A DNA stretch of 18,219 nucleotides from JABIAG01 sp964561995 (GTDB lineage Archaea; Nanobdellota; Nanobdellia; Woesearchaeales; JABIAG01), in assembly GCA_964561995.1 (NCBI GenBank), contig CAZLQZ010000019.1, positions 1 through 18,219 of the forward strand. The letters are read 5' to 3'. Shown in pieces: positions 1-6,818 of this stretch (the stretch's first letter is position 1; every line of letters starts with the position of its first letter). Position numbers and translations under genes: made by a program. The notes under the pieces were generated by a model that was given only the letters and a program-made list of their open reading frames with translations, had not been told where the DNA came from and ran no database searches.

Positions 1-183
1 GATTGTGTTGATAATGATGCAGATACTTTAATTGATTTAGACGATCCTGGTTGTGGTGGTAGTTCATCTGGAACATCAGAAGTTGATGGCGGTGGAGCTA
101 CAATTCCTGAATTTAACTTTGTAGGTTACTTGTTAATTTTAGTAATTGCTGGAATTGGTTTGTATTTTATAAGTAAGAAATAA
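1..183 (+). CDS. Secreted/surface protein, 3' end only, with PEF-type C-terminal sorting tail
   Basis: This is the last 60 codons of a gene whose start lies outside the window. The visible part opens with an Asp-rich segment (DCVDNDADTLIDLDDPGC), a pattern seen in calcium-binding stalks of archaeal secreted proteins. A Ser/Gly linker follows, then IPEFNFVG, a hydrophobic stretch of about 17 residues, and a final SKK. A PEF motif, one membrane segment and a short basic tail together resemble PEF-CTERM signals, which archaeosortases process to anchor proteins at the cell surface. The tail is nearly the same as that of the protein at 1170-2126, so both probably use the same anchoring enzyme. The function of the missing N-terminal part cannot be judged. 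Confidence 0.8.
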   Translation, partial: DCVDNDADTLIDLDDPGCGGSSSGTSEVDGGGATIPEFNFVGYLLILVIAGIGLYFISKK

Positions 184-200
184 TAAATACTTTATTAAAA

Positions 201-250
201 TGTTAAATGAATTTAACAGATTATAATGAATTAGTTTTTTTATTTTTTTT
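201..250 (+). terminator. Hairpin plus T-run terminator after the first gene
   Basis: A perfect inverted repeat (TGTTAAAT at 201-208 and ATTTAACA at 211-218) starts 17 bases after the stop codon. It is followed by a T-rich run at 235-250. Archaeal termination needs mainly the T-run; the hairpin may add stability. Confidence 0.5.
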
Positions 251-267
251 ATAGAATATAATTTTTA

Positions 268-514
268 TTATTTATAAATATTTTTTCTATGTCCTGCTTT
301 AATTACAAGAACAAGTAATTTTTTTTTATTTAAATCAATAATTAGACTATAATCTTCTACATGAAATTTAAAACTTTTTTCTCCAACAAGTCTTATTAAA
401 TATGCTTCTGGTCTAATTCTTAGTTTATCTAATGCTTTGATAATTCTTTCTTGATTTTTAGAGTTTAACTATCTAAATATTTTAAATACTTTTAGCTAAA
501 ATAATTTCATACAT
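268..514 (-). pseudogene. RelE-family mRNA-interferase toxin, broken by a frameshift and a stop
   Basis: Read on the minus strand, the locus starts MYEIILAKS, the usual opening of RelE/ParE toxins. The frame from ATG 514 reaches TAA at 482-484 after ten codons. The rest of the toxin lies in another frame, which reads VFKIFR, then a TAG at 469-471, then a clean RelE body from LNSKNQERIIKALDKL to IKAGHRKNIYK and the stop at 268-270. The total of 247 bases is not a multiple of three. The gene therefore carries both a frameshift and a nonsense codon, and no start codon allows the RelE body to be translated alone. RelE toxins cut mRNA on the ribosome; this copy should be inactive. Its start lies one base after the antitoxin stop. 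Confidence 0.8.
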
Positions 515-515
515 T

Positions 516-695
516 CTATTCTCTGTGATATTTTTTTTTAAGGTCAGAAAGATTTACAAATTTTCCTTCAGAAATCTCTTTTCTCGATGTTGCGATTTCT
601 TTTTTAGTTTCAACTGATAATTCTTTAGTGTCCTTAATAATATTCCAAATTACTTCTTCATAAGTTTCTCGAGAAAATAGTTTCATTCTATTCAT
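516..695 (-). CDS. RelB-like antitoxin, 59 aa, intact
   Basis: An intact 59-codon frame begins MNRMKLFSRETYEEVIW and ends in KKKYHRE. Its C-terminal half (ATSRKEISEGKFVNLSDLKKK) matches the pattern common in RelB/StbD-type antitoxins, where a basic helix is followed by an E/G-K-F-V segment and a final Lys-rich helix that wraps the toxin. It ends one base before the toxin start, which is typical antitoxin-first TA operon spacing. A second Met at residue 4 could also be the start. The N-terminal part would bind DNA and autoregulate the operon in this family, but no clear operator was identified. The cognate toxin downstream is broken, so the antitoxin is now an orphan. Confidence 0.72.
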   Translation of the reverse strand: MNRMKLFSRETYEEVIWNIIKDTKELSVETKKEIATSRKEISEGKFVNLSDLKKKYHRE

Positions 696-904
696 CTTAT
701 AGATTTTGATTAATTTGAATTATTGTGCTTGCTATTTCAAATTATGGTTGAATATAGTGTATAAATGTTTTGTTTAATTGGTGCGGTGTTGTAATTTATT
801 TTGAATAAACAAAATAATTTTATTATTTAAAAATTTCTAGGTTTATTCACTCAAACCGATTTTTATTATTATTTAGAAATCATTCTGTTTGGTATGTTTT
901 ATTT

Positions 905-1060
905 TTATAATTGTAATAAGATTAACACCAACATAGCAAAAGTCATAACAATCACAACTCCTAATAATAATTGGTTTTGCTTTTTTAATTCTCTAGTTAA
1001 TCTTCTAGTTGAATATTCAACATGTCTTAATACTTCAGTTTGATATTGTAATTGGTCCAT
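905..1060 (-). CDS. Small membrane protein, 51 aa
   Basis: A complete 51-codon frame starts MDQLQYQTEVLRHVEYSTRR. It has a charged, probably helical cytosolic half (residues 1-30) and a single membrane segment at about 31-50 (LLLGVVIVMTFAMLVLILL). I do not recognise a family. Support that it is real comes from the sharp amphipathic-then-hydrophobic layout and from a TATA-like ATTTAAAAA at 1082-1090, centred 26 bp before the ATG, the leaderless spacing seen elsewhere in the window. No Shine-Dalgarno is present. The N-terminal half could form a short coiled coil and mediate oligomerisation. Confidence 0.6.
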   Translation of the reverse strand: MDQLQYQTEVLRHVEYSTRRLTRELKKQNQLLLGVVIVMTFAMLVLILLQL

Positions 1061-1081
1061 AAAGAATAATAATTGAGTTTA

Positions 1082-1090
1082 ATTTAAAAA
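1082..1090 (-). promoter_or_regulatory. TATA box for the 51-aa membrane protein
   Basis: ATTTAAAAA on the plus strand, centred 26 bp upstream of the ATG at 1060. This predicts a leaderless transcript. Confidence 0.4.
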
Positions 1091-1169
1091 GGTTTTGTAT
1101 TTTTACTACTTCCAGGTAACACAAACTCCTTCATTTTTAATTTATTTAATATAGTAAAAATAATTTGGT

Positions 1170-2126
1170 TTATTTTTTTCTTTTAATAAAAAACAAACCG
1201 ATTACGGATACTAATAAAATAAGAAATACTCCAATAAAATTAAATTCTGGAATCGTTGGTGATTCTTCTCCACCGCCTTCACCACTTTCTGCTCCAAAGC
1301 TATCAAAATGTTTAACACTCACTGTTAATACTCCATTTGAACAACTTACTGCATCACATACATCGCCGGCACTTGTTCCATCGTCACATTGAGAACTAAC
1401 TTCAGTTGCAATTGCAGATCCATCTGTAATTAAATCTTCAACATTGTTAAAAAATCCTGTATTATAATATAGTGTAAAATCTTCACAATTAATTCCGTCA
1501 AGTTCAACACTTGCTGCAGTATCGTGTGTTTTATCTAACATATCTACATCCATACTGACAAATTCTTCACCAATGTTAATATAATTATCATAATCTTGAC
1601 ATTGTGAATAAACATTATTGGACCAATGAATTTTTCCTTTTGTACTAATTGCAAGAGTAAGATCTACTGCATTAAGCTCGGTAGTAGATAATTCATCAAG
1701 GTTTGTTGATGGTGGAAAACTAAATTTAGAAGCTTGAGTAGGACAGTCACAATACCCTTCATCTGTCAATCCATTATTATCGTTGTCCACATCATCGCAT
1801 TTATCTGTTACTTCACATAAAACAAATATCCATGGAAATTTATTATTTCTTACTTGTACTGTAAGAAGATTTTCAATAGCGTTAAGACTCCCATACCACC
1901 TATGAAATTTATTATTTCTTAAATTGTATCTGCAAATGTCTAAGTCATTTTCATCATCAATTAAACCTAACAATTGAGTGTAATTATATATTATTGTAAC
2001 ATCTCCACTTCCAGAATTAAGGGTTGTACTATATGCAGGACCTCTTGTTTCTTTTTTAGCCTGAACTGATAGAGAAAATATAGAAATAGTTATTAACATT
2101 AATAATAATAAAACTTTTTTATTCAT
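1170..2126 (-). CDS. Secreted surface protein with Asp-rich motif and PEF-type sorting tail
   Basis: A 318-residue protein. Residues 1-23 form a signal peptide (MNKKVLLLLMLITISIF, cleavage probably after VQA). A Cys-rich patch at about 104-128 contains DNDNNGLTDE (114-123), an EF-hand-like DxDxxG calcium loop. Residues 265-280 (GVLTVSVKHFDSFG) resemble the V-x-H-F module often found just before the anchor in archaeal surface proteins. A Gly/Glu linker leads to TIPEFNFIG (291-299), a membrane stretch and the basic end IKRKK. The start overlaps the upstream gene by ATGA, and GGTGA at 2133-2137 (minus strand) lies six bases before the ATG, so the two genes are probably translationally coupled. 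The gene is an adhesin or envelope component of unknown role. Confidence 0.8.
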   Translation of the reverse strand: MNKKVLLLLMLITISIFSLSVQAKKETRGPAYSTTLNSGSGDVTIIYNYTQLLGLIDDENDLDICRYNLRNNKFHRWYGSLNAIENLLTVQVRNNKFPWIFVLCEVTDKCDDVDNDNNGLTDEGYCDCPTQASKFSFPPSTNLDELSTTELNAVDLTLAISTKGKIHWSNNVYSQCQDYDNYINIGEEFVSMDVDMLDKTHDTAASVELDGINCEDFTLYYNTGFFNNVEDLITDGSAIATEVSSQCDDGTSAGDVCDAVSCSNGVLTVSVKHFDSFGAESGEGGGEESPTIPEFNFIGVFLILLVSVIGLFFIKRKK

Positions 2127-2542
2127 GAATACTCACCAGTATCATTATATGATTCTTGCGGATCAAAACTTACATCTGCAATTGTACTGACGTGATTTGA
2201 AGGAATATTAATGTTTATTGTCACACTTACAGAATCCATAAACATACCATCAAAAAGATCAAAAGAACAAGTGCCTTCTGTTGAATAAGCATCTAAAGTA
2301 ATTGTGGATGCAGATTGTGAAGATTCAGTAACGCAACCGCTTGGATTAACACTTTGAAGAAACCAACTTCCATCTCCACCTGCCAAAGAAATAACAAATT
2401 GTTCATTGCCTTTAACATAAGTATCAGAAGTTGCCATAACTGTTCCTGAACCTATAAATGTTCTTGCTGAAGTAAAATTGATATTGAGAATCACAATAAA
2501 TAAAGCAAATATAGTTATAAAAAAAATTAATTTTTTTCTCAT
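2123..2542 (-). CDS. Small secreted protein of unknown function, 139 aa
   Basis: Residues 1-26 (MRKKLIFFITIFALFIVILN and on to SARTF) form a signal peptide. The remaining 113 residues are rich in Ser, Thr, Val and Asp, alternate in a beta-strand pattern and contain two Cys (near 70 and 92) that could form a disulfide. There is no C-terminal anchor, so the protein is probably secreted or held by its partner. It overlaps the next gene by four bases (ATGA), which suggests both products act together in the envelope. A TATA box lies 26 bp before the ATG. No family is recognised; an Ig-like or beta-sandwich fold is only a guess. Confidence 0.72.
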   Translation of the reverse strand: MRKKLIFFITIFALFIVILNINFTSARTFIGSGTVMATSDTYVKGNEQFVISLAGGDGSWFLQSVNPSGCVTESSQSASTITLDAYSTEGTCSFDLFDGMFMDSVSVTININIPSNHVSTIADVSFDPQESYNDTGEYS

Positions 2543-2562
2543 AAAATTTTATTATAAAAAAT

Positions 2563-2573
2563 CATATATAAAC
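2563..2573 (-). promoter_or_regulatory. TATA box for the two-gene secreted-protein operon
   Basis: GTTTATATATG on the minus strand, centred 26 bp before the ATG at 2542. Leaderless initiation is expected because no Shine-Dalgarno precedes that ATG. Confidence 0.5.
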
Positions 2574-2612
2574 TTTTCGAATTATTATAATATAATTAAA
2601 ATTTGAATATTT

Positions 2613-4067
2613 TTATTCTACTTGTTTATCTGCCCATTGGACAACATCTTGGTAATCTCCGCCTTCACGTCCAGAACCTTCAAAATCTTGGTCATTAACA
2701 AATAATGCATGCATATCTGAAGCTAATATTCCTGCTCTATTTTTATGGTTGTTAAATTTAGGAGTTACTGCGTGATATTGAATATTGTTGCTTACTGCAA
2801 GCATTTTATTACTGCCTAACCTATCAAGTAATGCAGGGCTTGCTCCATTATTATTATTTCTCCAGTTGTATGACATTATAACATTACCAATATCCCATTT
2901 TTTTTCACCTGTGTTAGGATTTTCTCTATTAAAAACATTAGCTAATGGACACCATACTGAGTTTAGTGTTTCTTGATTAAGTGCTAAACCAAAATCTCTT
3001 GATTTCGCTGCTACTTGAAGGATTGGTGATGGATTTCCTGACCCGTGTGGAATAAAGCCGTCATAGTCATTAACATACATTTGTGTAACCACTCCCAATT
3101 GTTTAAAGTTACCTAAACATGTAGTTTCTTTAATTTTCTTTTTTGTTTTGCTTAAAACAGGAAGTAACAAACCTGCAAGTATTGCGATAATTGCAATAAC
3201 AACTAATAATTCAATTAGTGTAAAATCACTTTTAACTTTATTAGCATTGTAGCCTTGAGTATCTTGACTATTTATTTCATTTTTTTTCATGGCAAAAACA
3301 TTATCATATTGATTTCTACTTAGAGCTGCTGTTCCATCTGCTCCCATGTTAAGATTTAAAGAGATAGCATAATCTGTAAAAGCTCCTGCCCCACTTTTTA
3401 AATTGTCAAAGAATTGTGAAATTTTGTTTTTATATTGTCCCAATTTTTCTTGTGAAAAGAATAACATTGGATTTTTGGCAGCTTCTTTACCAAAACTTTG
3501 AGCAATCATATCATATGCCCATTTGTTATTTTTTATTACGTCAAGGCTTTGCCAAACCAATTCACTTTTGTCTTTAGTGTTTAAGTTAGAAGTAAATGAA
3601 CTATTAAGAATATAATCTCTAGCAGAATCATATCCTTCGTTTAATTTTTCTAAAGTGGTATTTGAAAATTCATTGGATTGGTCTGATGTTGCACCTGAGA
3701 AATATCTTGTACAAACATTTTCTTGTGTTGTTTTATAATTTTGAGCAGTTTCTCTAATTGTATTTGCATAATTAGCTCTCATTTGAGTTAATTCATTATG
3801 GTCCATAATATCATCAATAGTTAAATTTATTCCTGTTGTATTTTGGTTTTTAATTGCAACTACTCCATAATCTGTTCTAATTGTGTCATATCCTTGCTTT
3901 CTTAATTCGAAAGCATCTTTAAGAACCTTATAAATTTCAGAAGTTGATGTTGTTAAATGCTCATTTTCAGTTTGAACAATGTGTTCTAATGGAGCATTAA
4001 CACTAGTAAAACTCATACTTTTATGTTCTGAATTTTCACCTTCTTTTTTATTATAGTCTGATTTCAT
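2613..4067 (-). CDS. Chimeric protein: unknown N-terminal region fused to a bacterial-type pseudopilin
   Basis: A 484-residue frame. Residues 1-260 are hydrophilic, mostly helical, lack a signal peptide and match nothing I recognise. At 279-305 sits a textbook type II/IV pseudopilin N-terminus (DFTLIELLVVIAIIAILAG). It is followed by CLGNFKQLGVVTQMYVNDYDGFIP (317-340, split here as motif CxxNxKQLG then MYxNDxDG), the arrangement found in pseudopilin-like proteins of Lentisphaerae, Verrucomicrobia and Planctomycetes. Near the end H441 and D451 fit the H-X9-DG signature, with Met instead of Gly. Prepilin peptidase normally needs this motif near residue 10; here it is internal and preceded by Asp rather than Gly. 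An internal ATG at 3290 (Met260) would give a 21-residue leader, but no Shine-Dalgarno is visible there. Transfer from bacteria is likely. Confidence 0.75.
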   Translation of the reverse strand: MKSDYNKKEGENSEHKSMSFTSVNAPLEHIVQTENEHLTTSTSEIYKVLKDAFELRKQGYDTIRTDYGVVAIKNQNTTGINLTIDDIMDHNELTQMRANYANTIRETAQNYKTTQENVCTRYFSGATSDQSNEFSNTTLEKLNEGYDSARDYILNSSFTSNLNTKDKSELVWQSLDVIKNNKWAYDMIAQSFGKEAAKNPMLFFSQEKLGQYKNKISQFFDNLKSGAGAFTDYAISLNLNMGADGTAALSRNQYDNVFAMKKNEINSQDTQGYNANKVKSDFTLIELLVVIAIIAILAGLLLPVLSKTKKKIKETTCLGNFKQLGVVTQMYVNDYDGFIPHGSGNPSPILQVAAKSRDFGLALNQETLNSVWCPLANVFNRENPNTGEKKWDIGNVIMSYNWRNNNNGASPALLDRLGSNKMLAVSNNIQYHAVTPKFNNHKNRAGILASDMHALFVNDQDFEGSGREGGDYQDVVQWADKQVE

Positions 4068-4096
4068 TATTAATTATTAGTTGTAAATCATAACTG

Positions 4097-4106
4097 ATAT
4101 TTAAAT
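4097..4106 (-). promoter_or_regulatory. TATA box for the pseudopilin fusion gene
   Basis: ATTTAAATAT on the minus strand, centred about 34 bp before the ATG at 4067. That predicts a leader of only about 8 nt. It faces the divergent methyltransferase promoter. Confidence 0.4.
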
Positions 4107-4149
4107 GTTTTGCGTCTTTACTACTGTGTAGTGGTTTTTGGGCACAATC

Positions 4150-4157
4150 TTTATATT
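4150..4157 (+). promoter_or_regulatory. TATA box for the methyltransferase gene
   Basis: TTTATATT centred 26 bp before the ATG at 4180, with no Shine-Dalgarno in between. A leaderless transcript is expected. Confidence 0.5.
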
Positions 4158-4179
4158 AAGTTCTTTATTATAGATTCAT

Positions 4180-4716
4180 ATGGATACAATAAATTGGCTA
4201 AACTCTAATGAAAAATATTTTTCTGAGTCTTTAAATGGCTATCCTTGTGTTCCGTTAGGTCCTTATTTGTCTACTTTACCTTTAGTAGATTTAGATGGGA
4301 AAGTAATGGATTTAGGATGTGGTAATGGAATGTTATTAAAGTTTTTAATGAAATTTTCAGGACATGATTTAATTCCTTATGGTGTTGATAAGGAATTTAC
4401 TCCAATAAGACAAGTAAAATTTGCAATATTGCCTGAATATAAAGATAATTTTAGTGTTAATACTGTTGATAGATATAAATTCAAAGAAAAATTTGATTTA
4501 ATAATTTCTAATCCTTTTTATTCTAAAGATATGAAAAAGTTTACAAGTGATTGTTTGGAAGCTTTAAATCCTGGTGGAAAATTAATTTATAGAATTCATG
4601 ACGACGTTCTTAGAAATAATGATATAAATTCTTTGGATGATGTCTCCGAACTTAACGATTATAATTTAAAAAATTCAAAGGGATTAAGAATTGTTTTTGG
4701 TGTTATCAATAAATAA
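4180..4716 (+). CDS. Class I SAM-dependent methyltransferase, 178 aa
   Basis: This is a Rossmann-fold methyltransferase. Motif I is VMDLGCGNG (42-50), which binds S-adenosylmethionine. The acidic residue ending beta-2 is D70 in GVDKEF. Motif IV is DLIISNPFY (106-114), and NPF resembles the NPPY-type motif of enzymes that methylate bases in RNA, DNA or protein glutamine, such as RsmC/TrmN/PrmC relatives. LNPGGKLIYRI (129-139) is the usual strand-5 region. The protein is short, with only about 30 residues before the SAM domain and no extra substrate-binding domain, so the substrate cannot be named. The gene stands alone on the plus strand and converges on alba. Confidence 0.82.
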   Translation: MDTINWLNSNEKYFSESLNGYPCVPLGPYLSTLPLVDLDGKVMDLGCGNGMLLKFLMKFSGHDLIPYGVDKEFTPIRQVKFAILPEYKDNFSVNTVDRYKFKEKFDLIISNPFYSKDMKKFTSDCLEALNPGGKLIYRIHDDVLRNNDINSLDDVSELNDYNLKNSKGLRIVFGVINK

Positions 4717-4742
4717 AATATTTAATAAGAAATAAAAAGAAT

Positions 4743-5024
4743 TTAATTTTTACTAAGAGTAATTTCTATTGTGGAAACTCTTACTTGTTTTCCTTCTTTG
4801 TTTTCAAATTCTTCTGAGTCAATTGCAATATTTTTAACTCCAACGGATCCTTCTAGAAATCTTTTAGCTGCCACTTCTGATACATCAACAGCACGGGCGA
4901 TGAATTTTCCTCTTGCTTTAACAATAACTTCTTCTGCTCCCTTAGTTGTAAACTGCATCACTACTCCTGTCACATAATTCATAAACGGTCTATTCCCAAT
5001 AAAAATTGAGTTGTCGTCTGCCAT
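4743..5024 (-). CDS. alba: Alba, DNA/RNA-binding chromatin protein
   Basis: A 93-residue Alba-superfamily protein, the normal length. The N-terminus IFIGNRPFMNYVTGVVMQF aligns with the Alba signature IGKKPVMNYV. GAEEVIVKARGKFIARAVDV (29-48) matches the conserved second helix and strand, and VSTIEITLSKN is the usual final strand. Alba dimers coat DNA and RNA and shape archaeal chromatin. The two lysines that follow the first strand in Sulfolobus Alba (K16, K17; K16 is the acetylation site) are N11 and R12 here. The gene lies seven bases after a strong Shine-Dalgarno, AGGAGGT, that is built into the end of the eS17 gene, so the two are co-transcribed and probably coupled. Confidence 0.93.
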   Translation of the reverse strand: MADDNSIFIGNRPFMNYVTGVVMQFTTKGAEEVIVKARGKFIARAVDVSEVAAKRFLEGSVGVKNIAIDSEEFENKEGKQVRVSTIEITLSKN

Positions 5025-5029
5025 TTTAG

Positions 5030-5218
5030 TTACCTCCTAGTCTTAACTAAACGTGTAATGTAACCTGCGATAACATTTCTCAGCTTAACACTTTTAACGT
5101 CAGCTGTTTCCATAACTAGTTGCTTGTTTTCTTCGAAATCTTTCTTAAATTTAGTAGGATATAAAACTACTAATTTATTTGCGACTCTCTTAATCAATTG
5201 TGTTTTAATTCTTCCCAT
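5030..5218 (-). CDS. rps17e: 30S ribosomal protein eS17 (S17e)
   Basis: A 62-residue protein beginning MGRIKTQLIKRVANKL and containing KLRNVIAGYITRLVKTR, the hallmark of the archaeal/eukaryotic eS17 family. Archaeal members are about 60-70 residues, so it is full length. It binds the small-subunit head and has no bacterial counterpart, which supports the archaeal assignment. It is the first gene of a pair with alba. Its last codons, AGG AGG TAA, double as the alba ribosome-binding site. A TATA box lies 28 bp before the ATG. Confidence 0.93.
   Translation of the reverse strand: MGRIKTQLIKRVANKLVVLYPTKFKKDFEENKQLVMETADVKSVKLRNVIAGYITRLVKTRR
5032..5038 (-). promoter_or_regulatory. Shine-Dalgarno of alba inside the end of the eS17 gene
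   Basis: AGGAGGT on the minus strand, seven bases before the alba ATG. It is formed by the last two Arg codons and the stop codon of eS17. Confidence 0.75.
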
Positions 5219-5240
5219 GGTCTTTAGTATTCAAGATTCA

Positions 5241-5250
5241 TTTATAAATT
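5241..5250 (-). promoter_or_regulatory. TATA box for the eS17-alba operon
   Basis: AATTTATAAA on the minus strand, centred 28 bp before the eS17 ATG at 5218. Confidence 0.5.
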
Positions 5251-5420
5251 TAACTGATTTATTACAACTTGGGTCTAATACTTTGATGTCTGTATCAGCA
5301 TATGACTTCAAGTTGCAATGAGCAAAAATTTGTATTGAAAAATGCCGTAATACTTCGAAACTTGTTTTTAGTTTTAATTACAATATTTTGGATTTTTGTT
5401 TTATTATAACTAAAATTTCT

Positions 5421-6716
5421 TTAGTTAAATAATCCGTTAAACCAATTTATAACTTTTTGTAATAATCCTCTTGTTTTTTGTAATTCTTCCATTAAACTAC
5501 CGCATTTTCCATCATTACATTGGTTAGTTGTACATTCATAATTGTTTTGACACGAATCGTCTTTATTTTTTTGTAAGTTTAAAGCTTTTGTAATGTCACA
5601 ATATTTTGTTTGTCCATTTTCAACTAATCTTGTACCGAAAGAAATACATGCTCCATTTACAGTACAACCATTACATGCCGAAGTATCAACTGGAATATCA
5701 GGTGTTACTTCAATTGTTGATGGGTTTTCAGGGTTATAAACAATCGGTTCTGCTGTGTATTCTTCTTCTTCTACAATTGATGTTCCATTGCTTGTTGAAT
5801 AAACACTGTATTCACTTCCCGTTAAATCATAATAATTCCAATTTGCGAGTACTTTAGCTGCTTGTCTTGTGTCGTAATCTGAATGTCCTGCTACAATTAA
5901 TTGGTAATGTTTATTATAATTGTAAAGTTTTATTTTTCCTTCGCCGTCATCAAAGTGTTTTGTACAATATGAGGGGTTTCCCATTAAATAATCTGTAATT
6001 GCATTATTGCACGGATTACCTATTGAAATTAAATTCATGTTTGATGGGTCTGATATTTCACTAGCTAGTTTAGTTGAACCAACTGTTGAATCATGATTCA
6101 AACTTTTAGCAATATCAACTGCTGCAATTACATCGCTTGCAGGAGCATTATCTCCTACAACTATATAACCATTAAAAATTCCATTATTAAAAAACAATTC
6201 TGGAAAGTTTGACAAGTCTGCTTCATATTCCATTCCTGGTTTTATATTAATTATTGCATGATTATTAGCTTCATTTTCTTCATTGATTTCATCATTGTTA
6301 ATATTTTCATAAACTGGATTGTCATCGCTTTCATCAAAATAATCTGCAATGATTTTAATTTCATATTCAATTTCTGGATTTAACCAATAATAATTGCTTA
6401 AGCTTTTATGATGATCTTGGCCGGGACTAATCTCATCTGCTATTAATGTATGTGTCTTTAATTCACCATTAATAAAAACTGCAATTGCAAATTCATTTTC
6501 AGTATCTTCTTGGCCAATATTAACAACATCAAATTCAATAGTTGCCATTCTATCACTTTCTCTATTGAATTTTAAATCTTTAATAATTAAATCTGCAGCA
6601 CCTTCAGTACATTGAAAATAAATTTTTTCATCTTCATTATCAATAATTGTATTTTTATAGCCACTACAAGTACTTTTCCAAGTAATATTTTTACCTTTTT
6701 GTCCTAATACTTTCAT
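5421..6716 (-). CDS. Surface protein, C-terminal part (CARDB-like and S-layer-like domains), downstream of an in-frame stop
   Basis: From the first ATG this part is 431 residues and has no signal peptide. The frame is open back to the TAA at 6819-6821, and the 33 codons between (ITCVFENSKSLQQCYAVDPD and following) are Cys-rich and read as real coding sequence. The true unit therefore continues the 6819-7676 frame. Domains: a Cys-rich module with TWKSTCSGY near residues 13-22; a CARDB-like beta domain (about 40-155); and an archaeal S-layer-type domain (about 170-310) with LISIGNPCNN, YNYNKHYQLIVAGHSDYDTRQAAKVLANW. The C-terminal Cys-rich end, CNGCTVNGACISFG through CQNNYEC to INWFNGLFN, is common in Woesearchaeota-type secreted proteins. 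No membrane anchor is visible. Confidence 0.75.
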   Translation of the reverse strand: MKVLGQKGKNITWKSTCSGYKNTIIDNEDEKIYFQCTEGAADLIIKDLKFNRESDRMATIEFDVVNIGQEDTENEFAIAVFINGELKTHTLIADEISPGQDHHKSLSNYYWLNPEIEYEIKIIADYFDESDDNPVYENINNDEINEENEANNHAIINIKPGMEYEADLSNFPELFFNNGIFNGYIVVGDNAPASDVIAAVDIAKSLNHDSTVGSTKLASEISDPSNMNLISIGNPCNNAITDYLMGNPSYCTKHFDDGEGKIKLYNYNKHYQLIVAGHSDYDTRQAAKVLANWNYYDLTGSEYSVYSTSNGTSIVEEEEYTAEPIVYNPENPSTIEVTPDIPVDTSACNGCTVNGACISFGTRLVENGQTKYCDITKALNLQKNKDDSCQNNYECTTNQCNDGKCGSLMEELQKTRGLLQKVINWFNGLFN

Positions 6717-6818
6717 TGTGCAACGGTCTTCATCTTGACAATCATACTCGTCTGGATCAACTGCATAACATTGTTGTAATGATTTTGAATTTTCAAATAC
6801 GCAGGTAATTTCTTCTGA

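Noticed and set aside
469..471. In-frame TAG in the RelE locus read as a pyrrolysine or other recoded codon
   Set aside because: A frameshift is present as well, so recoding one codon would not restore the toxin.
1835..1921. 18-nt direct repeat (1835-1852 and 1904-1921) inside the 318-aa protein gene
   Set aside because: The repeat encodes only a shared RNNKF; the flanking 23-codon units are not similar, so it is not a domain duplication.
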